NCBI GenBank assembly: GCA_910584095.1
Contig: CAJTYU010000031.1
Coordinates: forward strand, 1-25,572
Reading direction: 5' to 3'
Source: an uncultured Dorea sp.
GTDB lineage: Bacteria > Bacillota > Clostridia > Lachnospirales > Lachnospiraceae
DNA: 25,572 nucleotides
Positions 8,636-15,090 of the stretch are shown piece by piece (position 1 is the first letter of the stretch; each line of letters begins with the position of its first letter). The notes beneath the pieces are model-generated. The model had not been told where the DNA came from. It saw nothing but the letters and a program-made list of their open reading frames with translations, and made no database searches. A program made the position numbers and the translations under genes.

Positions 8636-8702
8636 ATTATACCAAAAAATATGCTACTTCAAGAGAAGCAGCATAATCTGTTTATTAGACAACTTGAATT
8701 GT
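8636..8702 (-). promoter_or_regulatory. Promoter and possible LytTR site for the locus 1 permuted GH3 gene
   Basis: A -10 TATAAT lies at 8641-8636. Forty bases upstream of its first T, at 8681, begins ACAGATTATGC, which matches 8 of 11 bases of the second repeat in locus 2 at the same distance. Another 21 bases upstream, at 8702, is ACAATTCAAG, a weaker half that resembles AgrA-type sites. No proper -35 is present, consistent with dependence on an activator. The terminator of the upstream operon occupies the spacer. The geometry is seen; binding is inferred. Confidence 0.45.
8643..8674 (-). terminator. Terminator of the locus 1 two-component operon
   Basis: A 10-bp stem from 8651-8660 and 8665-8674 with a four-base loop and one mismatch; on the minus strand it is followed by ATTTTTT. 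It begins 28 bases after the kinase stop. It sits between the possible LytTR site and the -10 of the next gene, so one stretch of DNA serves both purposes. Confidence 0.7.
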
Positions 8703-9976
8703 TATTTCAATGGCAAAAGGAGATTCAAAACAAATAAATCATCCTTTTTATATACAATCATATCACCATCATACTGTCCAATAATGTATTTGACACTTTT
8801 CAACCCAAATCCATGATTATTCTTATCTTTTTTAGAAGAGATTGGCAAACCTTCTTCCCATTTTAATTTTTCAGAACAATAATTTACAATATTGATTGAA
8901 AAAATATTTCCGTTAAGACGGGATGTAATATCAATCAATCTCTTTTCTATATTTGTTTCCTTTTTAAGAGCTTCAATTGCATTATCTATAACGTTTCCGA
9001 ACATACAATATAAATCTATAACATTCATAAAATTAAGTTTGCTACCATCTATCATTACAGTTATATTAATCTTTAGTTTCTTACAAATTAAACTTTTTTC
9101 CGTTAATATAACATCTAAAGCTTCATTACCTGTCTTTATCATACTATCATATATATCAATTTTGTCTTTAATTTCATTTATTACCTCGTTATTTATATTG
9201 TTGCTGTTATGACGTAATGCTTCTAATTGATATTTTAGATCATGACATTTCATTTGAATTAACTCTATATTATTTTTGCTGATTTGATATTGTTTATCTT
9301 TTTCCGATAACAAGTGTTCTAAAAGATTCCGTTCTATGATCAGAGACTGATTACTAACAAGATTAAACTGAAAACACAACAACAATATACAGAGAATATT
9401 GCTCATAGGTTTATAAAGCAATTGATAAGCGTATTCAGGAATACGTGCCTGAAGGATAAGAATATTAAACAAATTAGAGACCAGAATAATACACCCAGCC
9501 AATGTGATCACAATTTTGTTATCTAAATTTACATTTTTATTAACACGTTCTGCAAAAAATAAAAAACATGCCATATATCCCACAAAATAAACAACAACAT
9601 AAACAATATAGCTGATTTTTTCTGCTAAAGATACAGAAAGCAAACAATGAAACAGGTATTCTAAAATTGTATATGAACAATATAATATGGTTTGAACAGA
9701 ATAAGCTGCTGTTAAACAAAATAATTTTTTATTTGTCTTTTCATCATAGCAAATTTCCAGTAACAGATAAAATAGCAAAATAATAGCAAAATAACGAAAA
9801 AATAAACCGATCATTGGCCATTCGCTATTCCAAAATCCATTTAATACCAAAAGTATTGATATCCCAAATATTGCCTTAGTCCAAAAATATCTTTTTTTTT
9901 GCATAGAAGTACAAAAAATATATAGAATAACAGCCATCTCTACTACAAATGAAATTTTCAATATATATGTATCCAC
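8702..9976 (-). CDS. AgrC/ComD-like GHKL sensor histidine kinase (locus 1)
   Basis: A 424-residue kinase with six or seven hydrophobic segments over about residues 5-205, then a coiled-coil linker and the catalytic part. The phosphoacceptor is His245 in QMKCHDLKYQLEAL; the N-box is NVIDNAIEAL (about 328-337) and the G-box is NHGFGLKSVKYI (about 387-398). This layout belongs to the HPK10/AgrC group, many of which sense secreted peptides. The start codon is GTG at 9976, preceded by GGGAGG; no better start is nearby. It lies one base after the stop of the LytTR regulator gene, a tight pair. No AgrB or AgrD-like gene is nearby, so the signal is unknown; a glycoside or cell-surface cue is as possible as a peptide. 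The gene is visibly AT-rich. Confidence 0.92.
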   Translation of the reverse strand: MDTYILKISFVVEMAVILYIFCTSMQKKRYFWTKAIFGISILLVLNGFWNSEWPMIGLFFRYFAIILLFYLLLEICYDEKTNKKLFCLTAAYSVQTILYCSYTILEYLFHCLLSVSLAEKISYIVYVVVYFVGYMACFLFFAERVNKNVNLDNKIVITLAGCIILVSNLFNILILQARIPEYAYQLLYKPMSNILCILLLCFQFNLVSNQSLIIERNLLEHLLSEKDKQYQISKNNIELIQMKCHDLKYQLEALRHNSNNINNEVINEIKDKIDIYDSMIKTGNEALDVILTEKSLICKKLKINITVMIDGSKLNFMNVIDLYCMFGNVIDNAIEALKKETNIEKRLIDITSRLNGNIFSINIVNYCSEKLKWEEGLPISSKKDKNNHGFGLKSVKYIIGQYDGDMIVYKKDDLFVLNLLLPLK

Positions 9977-9977
9977 T

Positions 9978-10682
9978 TTAAATTTTCCCTCCCATATATT
10001 CGCTTAAAGCCCTAATAACCGTTGCTTTTCTATTACGACTGATCTGTAATGTATCGTTCTCGACTCTTACTGTCTGATCATTAATCTCGTTGACATAACG
10101 CAAATTAATAACATAACATCTGTTACATTGAAGAAATAGTGGATCTTGTATTTTGTTGAATACTTCTTTCAATGTTCCATATGAGGTAAAGTTTCCCTTA
10201 ATAGTGTGATAACACAAATGATGCCCCAGTACCTCTATAAAGTAAATGTCGTGTGTTGATATACGCAACATTCCATTTTTGTGAACAACAACAATTTTGT
10301 CATTATCTTTACGTTTTAATTCCATCAATGCTTTCTCTAATTTTAATTTAAGCTGATAATAAGTTACAGGTTTTACAAGGAAATCTATTGCCCCAACCTC
10401 ATACCCATTAATAGCATATTGTGCCATATTTGTTATAAAATATAATATTACATTCTCATCTATTTTTCTTAACTCTTTTGCCGCATCCATTCCATTCATT
10501 ACTGGCATATTGATATCCATAAAAATAATATCGAAGTTACTTTTAAAACTATTAATAAAACTAATTGCCCCATCAAACTCGTTAATGTTGATTTTTATAT
10601 CTTTTTCATGTGCATACTTTTCCAACATATTACGAAGACTCTTCGATGCCTTATAATCGTCCTCTACAATAGCAATCCTCAT
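9978..10682 (-). CDS. LytTR-family response regulator (locus 1)
   Basis: A 234-residue AgrA/ComE-like transcription factor. The receiver (about 1-125) has VEDD, phosphoacceptor Asp56 in IIFMDINMPVMNG and the conserved FLVKPV. The LytTR DNA-binding domain (about 133-232) shows DIYFIEVLGHHLCYHT, FLQCNRCYVINLRYV and ISRNRK. It is the first gene of a two-gene operon with the kinase and has a good sigma-A-like promoter upstream (10776-10804). LytTR proteins bind two direct repeats about two helical turns apart just upstream of the -35. The likely target is the permuted GH3 promoter at 8636-8702, though this is inferred from position and from the cleaner site in locus 2. Confidence 0.93.
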   Translation of the reverse strand: MRIAIVEDDYKASKSLRNMLEKYAHEKDIKININEFDGAISFINSFKSNFDIIFMDINMPVMNGMDAAKELRKIDENVILYFITNMAQYAINGYEVGAIDFLVKPVTYYQLKLKLEKALMELKRKDNDKIVVVHKNGMLRISTHDIYFIEVLGHHLCYHTIKGNFTSYGTLKEVFNKIQDPLFLQCNRCYVINLRYVNEINDQTVRVENDTLQISRNRKATVIRALSEYMGGKI

Positions 10683-10775
10683 TATACCTTCTCCTATAAT
10701 TTTTTATTATAATATTAATCAATCTTTCTCAACATTTCCTTCCAGCCTTTATAAATCAGGTTTCTATCACTTAAG

Positions 10776-10804
10776 ATTATACCATTTTATACTTTTTCTG
10801 TCAT
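10776..10804 (-). promoter_or_regulatory. Promoter of the locus 1 two-component operon
   Basis: Minus-strand ATGACA at 10804-10799, a 17-base spacer and TATAAT at 10781-10776, about 95 bases before the regulator start. This is a near-consensus sigma-A promoter with no sign of the LytTR repeats, so the regulator may be expressed constitutively at a basal level. Confidence 0.7.
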
Positions 10805-10909
10805 TTACAAATAATGTCTGGCAAATCTTTTTACTCATATTTAGGTACAATTATGACACACAACCTGCAGAACTGTATTTCAATGGCATTCAATATGTTT
10901 TTTAACATG

Positions 10910-10947
10910 AAAGAGAGGACTGTCTATTAACCAACAGCCCCCTCTTT
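10910..10947 (-). repeat. Imperfect inverted repeat, possible old terminator
   Basis: Fourteen-base arms at 10910-10923 and 10934-10947. The two imperfect positions are G-U in minus-strand RNA and A-C on the plus strand. There is no T-run after it on either strand. It follows the decayed genes at 11005-11395 and may be what remains of their terminator. Confidence 0.4.
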
Positions 10948-11004
10948 GAGAATAAGACATACCGAAACATTATCATTCTTACATCCTTTACCGCCAGATT
11001 AAAA

Positions 11005-11124
11005 TTATGCCTTTTCCCTCACCATTTGCTGTTCCAGATACCGTGGAATCGGCTTTCCCGATCTCTTTGCAATAGCGATTGTTTCTGATGAAGTTTCCGG
11101 AGCACAGAAGTTTTCTTTCGTGGT
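11005..11124 (-). pseudogene. Unidentified C-terminal gene fragment
   Basis: A 39-codon open stretch ending in TAA at 11005 reads ENFCAPETSSETIAIAKRSG and then KPIPRYLEQQMVREKA. It looks like real coding sequence but has no start codon or ribosome-binding site and a stop lies just upstream in frame. It may belong to the radical-SAM relic next door or to a third gene. I do not recognise the family. Confidence 0.35.
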
Positions 11125-11149
11125 CTATCTGGCTGATCTTTTGGTTCTT

Positions 11150-11395
11150 TTAAAGCCTTTCCCAGATCTGGTCCTTTGATTGAAAGCCTTTGTTCATAAA
11201 AGCAAGCATTTCATCATCGCCAGTTTCAACGCCTATTGTGATTCCATTATAACCCAATGCGCGAAGCCCTTTTAATTCCTCACTGTTTTTGGTGCTATAT
11301 CTGTAATTCTCACAAAGCATCCTATCGTTTCATATTTCGGAAAATATTCTTTTACCATTTTGTCAATGTTTTTAGTTTTTCCGTAAGTGGAAAAT
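11150..11395 (-). pseudogene. Radical-SAM protein fragment, frameshifted
   Basis: Minus-strand reading gives FSTYGKTKNIDKMVKEYFPK, then after an apparent loss of one A in an A-run the frame changes and continues ELKGLRALGYNGITIGVETG DDEMLAFMNKGFQSKD before a stop at 11150. The GITIGVETGDD-x-x-L motif is typical of the barrel of radical-SAM enzymes. The iron-sulfur Cys motif and the C-terminus are missing. It is a relic with no expected function. Confidence 0.65.
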
Positions 11396-11397
11396 GA

Positions 11398-11529
11398 AAA
11401 ATAACAATATTGTGGTATATCGCTGAATATGAAGTACAAAGATTTGGAGAATTAAGAAGACGGTTAGGTGATATTACGCAATCAACTTTAACAAAGCAGC
11501 TCCGTGAACTAAACCTATCACCAAACTAA
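11398..11529 (+). pseudogene. HxlR-family regulator fragment
   Basis: Plus-strand frame reads ITILWYIAEYEVQRFGELRR and then LGDITQSTLTKQLREL, ending with TAA at 11529. This matches the winged-helix core of HxlR-type regulators (RFGELRR...IS-x-x-x-L-x-x-QLREL). Just upstream, GGAAAATGAAAA would read G-K-W-K if one base were G instead of A, so a Trp codon appears to have become TGA. The 5' end runs into the radical-SAM relic on the other strand and the C-terminal helix is truncated. Non-functional. Confidence 0.65.
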
Positions 11530-11539
11530 TATATTCCGG

Positions 11540-11583
11540 CAAATGGCGATAAGTCTTGGATTTTAAGGCTTTTTCGCCATTTG
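11540..11583. repeat. 10-bp perfect inverted repeat
   Basis: CAAATGGCGA at 11540-11549 and its exact reverse complement at 11574-11583, separated by 24 bases. It lies between the HxlR and IS110 relics. No T-run or gene is tied to it; it may be an old element end or terminator. Confidence 0.45.
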
Positions 11584-11635
11584 TCATATAGGGAGATACT
11601 TGGCATGACTTTGTGCTTCTCGGCATAACTTTCAA

Positions 11636-11776
11636 TTGCCCTTTAGCAGTCTCTTTGGCGCCACGTCCTCAGCTGTCCTGACAGAATTTTTGTCAGTACA
11701 GGAGATCATCGATATGCCGGAAGAGGATCTGCTCACCTTCCTTGCGGAAAAGAGCACTCGCGCTTACATCTCGTAA
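11636..11776 (+). pseudogene. Probable IS110-family transposase fragment
   Basis: Plus-strand frame reads LFGATSSAVLTEFLSVQEII followed by DMPEEDLLTFLAEKS and stops at the TAA at 11774-11776. This resembles the region ahead of the C-terminal Serine motif domain of IS110-type transposases. No start, catalytic residues or element ends are present. From 11777 to 11965 I see no gene; a further open stretch to about 11879 is not recognised. Confidence 0.5.
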
Positions 11777-11965
11777 ATTTGTACGACTTGTTTTGGGATT
11801 GCTGGCCAAAAACCAACTGTACACCGGCCAAAAGCTGGACAGCGAATATAATATTGAATCGAACTGACATTCTTTTTTTGTAAAAAACATATCAAAATCT
11901 TTTTTAAAAAGTTCCTGACATATCACCAGAATGCTTTTTATGTACATTACTGCGAACTTCAAAAT

Positions 11966-12559
11966 TCAGTTTTTCGATTTTTCAGCCTCTTTCTTTGCCT
12001 CTCCCTCCGGAAAGATAATCTTATTAACAACAAAGAAGATTACCATAGACACGCCGCCGGTCAGGACCGTTGTAATAATGTTGTAAATAAAATCCGGTAC
12101 GCCTAATGTTCCGGCTGCGCCTACCCAGATACTGTTGATAGAATTGACCACCAGTGTCACTCCCACCCAGCCGACAAAATATCCCACAATCTGTGGCGGG
12201 ATCTTCCCATGGCTGCGGAACGTGATATTCCTCTGCAATGGGAAATTGATACACTGTGCCGTGAAAGTAGCAATCAGATAACCGATAAAATATGCAAGCC
12301 CTCCGTCTGCCACGCTATATCCTAATACATTAAAGGTAAAGTCCGCGCCAAACAGATTCATTCGGACTCCCGGCCACATCCACTCTACATTTTTGTAGGC
12401 CGAAAAAGCTCCCGGCAGAAACTGAATTAAGATATACTGCCATACCGTCACCAGGTTGCTGAACAGGAAGAACAGGCCGCCCTCACGGATCCACTTGGCT
12501 GCGCCGGGGTGTTTCTCTGAAAATCCTGCCCACCATTTTGTAAATGCATTTTCCTTCAC
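11966..12559 (-). CDS. GtrA-family membrane protein (locus 2)
   Basis: A 197-residue paralogue of the protein at 2447-3064, with four hydrophobic segments (about 27-50, 83-106, 122-146, 158-183) and the shared motif AQCINFPLQRNITFRSHG at about 101-118. The start is GTG at 12559; AGGAGG immediately upstream overlaps the TAG stop of the GH3 gene, exactly as in locus 1. It has lost about eight residues in the loop after the second conserved block compared with its partner. The C-terminus is charged (EAKKEAEKSKN). No convincing terminator follows; downstream lies the decayed IS110 region. The repeated pairing of GH3 and GtrA argues for a shared job, perhaps with a membrane-linked glycoside. Confidence 0.85.
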   Translation of the reverse strand: MKENAFTKWWAGFSEKHPGAAKWIREGGLFFLFSNLVTVWQYILIQFLPGAFSAYKNVEWMWPGVRMNLFGADFTFNVLGYSVADGGLAYFIGYLIATFTAQCINFPLQRNITFRSHGKIPPQIVGYFVGWVGVTLVVNSINSIWVGAAGTLGVPDFIYNIITTVLTGGVSMVIFFVVNKIIFPEGEAKKEAEKSKN

Positions 12560-12571
12560 GATCTCTACCTC

Positions 12572-14989
12572 CTAGTTCATTTGATTTGCCTTTTTCTTGT
12601 TTGCACCGGAACGGAAGAAACCGCCGATAATCTTTCCAAGTCCTTTGAATAAACGACCGTTTACAGCCGTCAAAATCCCTTCCGCCATCTCCATGGTCAC
12701 CATGCCTCCGGTCATCTTGGCAATTCCCCGAAACGGCATATTGTAGATAAACAAAAGATTCAGATCCGGCTTTCCTTTCGCCTCTGCCTTTTTCAGCATA
12801 TTGTTAAGGATTCGATATGCAAACCGGGCAATTCCGCTTTTTGCATAATACATCTGGCAGATAGCGTCGTTCATATCCAGCATGCCGCTCCAATGACCAT
12901 CTGGAATCTTATGCCCTAAAAGTGCCTCAAACTCCCTGTCAGAAATCGCTTTTACCGTACCTTTATAATAATTTTCCATCTTTTCCGGCTCATAAGGCAG
13001 TTCGGCGTCCGTTCCTTTTACCGAAATCGTTTCTGACAGCCTGATATCAGCAACGGAAGCTCCGACTAAAATTTCATACTCTCCGCCCTCCACTTCAAAC
13101 CTGCCTGTTTTCATATTGAAGTAACGGAACGCCTTGTCATCTAACTCTATGACGACGCGTTTACTCTCCCCTGCCTTTAAGAATACCTTCTGGAAACCCT
13201 TAAGCTCTTTGGCCGGGCGGTATACGCCGCGGCATTTCGCGCTTACATAAAGCTGTGCCACTTCCGCTCCGTCCACTGCTCCAATATTTGTCAGGGTAAA
13301 CTCTGCCCTCTCGGAAGTCACCGACAGATCGCTGTATGCAAATGTGGTATAAGAAAGCCCATACCCAAAGGGGAACAGTACCGGAACATCCGCCGTTTCA
13401 TAATAACGGTATCCTATATACAATCCTTCCCTGTATTCCGCCGTCCGTTCCTTGCTTGGGAAATACGGCGCTGAAGGCACGTCCTCATATTTTACCGGAT
13501 AGGTCTCCGCCAGTTTTCCGGACGGATTCACCTCTCCGGTCACTACCTTTAAGAGCGCAGAGGCTCCCGCCTGCCCACACAGGTATCCATGTACCAATGC
13601 CTTACAGTGAGACAGCCACGGCATCTCCACCGCAGAGCCCGCGGAAAAGATGACTACAATATTCGTATTTACGCCTGCAAGCTTCTTAAGAAGCCGTACA
13701 TGGCTCTCTGGCAGCTTCATATGCTGACGGTCCAGTCCTTCCGATTCTGAAATCTCATCCAATCCGATACAAAGAAGCACGGTCTCTGCCTTTTTCGCCA
13801 GCTCGCAAGCTTCATTCTCTAAGCTCTGTACCGCCGGACCTACTCTGTTATATCCCTTTGCAAACCCAACGCAGTTCAAATCAAAATTCCCGATTACATC
13901 CTTTGTACTGTCAACCTTTGTTGGATTTACAACGGAAGAGCCCGCCCCCTGATATCTGGGAGTCTCGGCAAAATCTCCAATTAGGGCGACCTTGGTTCCC
14001 TTTTTCAGGGGAAGGATGTTGTCTTCGTTTTTAAGCAGCACCACAGACTGCTCCGACGCTTTCATCGCCATAGCATGATGGGATTCTATATCGAATTTCT
14101 GTCCTCGTTTTTTTGCCACCGCTTTTGTGGTAGACAACACCACGTCCAACAGCTCATCCACCATCTGGTCAATCCACTCTTCACTGATTTTTCCTGCCTT
14201 TATCACTTCTAAGAGTTCCTGATCGGAATCTCCTCCCGTAGTCGGCATTTCCATATGGGAGCCAGCCGCCACGCCTGCCGTATGGTCGTTGCTTGCGCCC
14301 CAGTCGGACACCACATATCCTTCAAATCCCCATTCGTCTTTCAGGATTTCCCTCAACAGATGCTTGTTTTCGTTTGCATACACCCCGTTAACCCGATTAT
14401 AAGAAGTCATAATGGAGTGGGGGTTCGATTCCTTCACTGCAATCTCAAAGGCAGTCAGATAGATTTCCCGAAGCGTCCTCTCATCCATCACCGAATCCGA
14501 AGCCATACGGCGAAGCTCCTGGGAATTTGCCGCAAAGTGCTTCGGGCATGCCGACACGCCGTAGCTTTGGATTCCCCGGATATAGCCTGCCGCTATCTTT
14601 CCCGCAAGGTAAGGGTCTTCACTAAAGTATTCAAAATTTCGTCCGCATAAGGGGGAGCGTTTCATATTAATCCCTGGACCTAACAGAACATCCACGTCCT
14701 GGCAGGCCGCTTCCTCGCCGAGACACCTTCCCATCTCCTCGCCAAGCTCTGGATCCCATGAATTTGCCATCGTAGCGGCTGTAGGGAAACAGGTTGCCGG
14801 AAGAGAGCCGTTTAATCCAAGCTGATCCCCTGCCCCTTCTTGTTTACGTATGCCATGAGGGCCGTCAGACATGGTCATGTTGGGGATTCCAAGCCTCTTG
14901 ATACTTCTGGACTGCCAGAAATCTTTTCCAGAGAAGAGGTAACATTTCTCCTCCAGAGACATCTGGGAAATCAATTTCTCATAATTCAT
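12572..14989 (-). CDS. GH3 beta-glycosidase, conventional order, with C-terminal extension (locus 2)
   Basis: An 805-residue GH3 enzyme closely related to that at 3077-5515. I start at the ATG at 14989: AAGGAG lies nine bases upstream, and with this start SDGPHG, GRNFEYFSEDP, CPKHF and the nucleophile Asp229 (VVSDWGA) fall at exactly the same residue numbers as in the locus 1 protein. Longer starts (15016, 15076) have no ribosome-binding site, and the longest would overlap a terminator. Acid/base candidate is Glu in SESEGLDR. The fibronectin-like domain and the roughly 145-residue extension with MVTMEMAEGILTAVNGRLFK are conserved, with a basic end. No signal peptide. It follows the broken permuted GH3 gene after a strong hairpin, and how it is transcribed if that hairpin terminates is unclear; no clean promoter is seen. 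Confidence 0.93.
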   Translation of the reverse strand: MNYEKLISQMSLEEKCYLFSGKDFWQSRSIKRLGIPNMTMSDGPHGIRKQEGAGDQLGLNGSLPATCFPTAATMANSWDPELGEEMGRCLGEEAACQDVDVLLGPGINMKRSPLCGRNFEYFSEDPYLAGKIAAGYIRGIQSYGVSACPKHFAANSQELRRMASDSVMDERTLREIYLTAFEIAVKESNPHSIMTSYNRVNGVYANENKHLLREILKDEWGFEGYVVSDWGASNDHTAGVAAGSHMEMPTTGGDSDQELLEVIKAGKISEEWIDQMVDELLDVVLSTTKAVAKKRGQKFDIESHHAMAMKASEQSVVLLKNEDNILPLKKGTKVALIGDFAETPRYQGAGSSVVNPTKVDSTKDVIGNFDLNCVGFAKGYNRVGPAVQSLENEACELAKKAETVLLCIGLDEISESEGLDRQHMKLPESHVRLLKKLAGVNTNIVVIFSAGSAVEMPWLSHCKALVHGYLCGQAGASALLKVVTGEVNPSGKLAETYPVKYEDVPSAPYFPSKERTAEYREGLYIGYRYYETADVPVLFPFGYGLSYTTFAYSDLSVTSERAEFTLTNIGAVDGAEVAQLYVSAKCRGVYRPAKELKGFQKVFLKAGESKRVVIELDDKAFRYFNMKTGRFEVEGGEYEILVGASVADIRLSETISVKGTDAELPYEPEKMENYYKGTVKAISDREFEALLGHKIPDGHWSGMLDMNDAICQMYYAKSGIARFAYRILNNMLKKAEAKGKPDLNLLFIYNMPFRGIAKMTGGMVTMEMAEGILTAVNGRLFKGLGKIIGGFFRSGANKKKANQMN

Positions 14990-15024
14990 CTTCATCTTCT
15001 CCTTATCCTTATCCATGAATAAAC

Positions 15025-15069
15025 ATTCAAATTTTATAAAACTGGTCTCCTGTAAATACAGAAGACCAG
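15025..15069 (-). terminator. Stem-loop terminator or attenuator between the locus 2 GH3 genes
   Basis: Arms 15042-15054 and 15057-15069 form a 12-13 bp stem whose one imperfect pair is G-U in minus-strand RNA and C-A on the plus strand. On the minus strand TTTTATAAAATTT follows. Placement matches the hairpin at 5537-5569 in locus 1 but the sequence is different. Confidence 0.7.
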
Positions 15070-15090
15070 AATCCAAAATCTATATGTCCA

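Noticed and set aside
11693..11962. Minus-strand frame of 89 codons just after the GtrA gene of locus 2
   Set aside because: It overlaps the IS110-like relic on the other strand, has no good ribosome-binding site and reads like random sequence.
14990..15076. Longer start for the locus 2 conventional GH3 gene
   Set aside because: No ribosome-binding site, overlap with the terminator hairpin, and motif positions match the locus 1 protein only from 14989.
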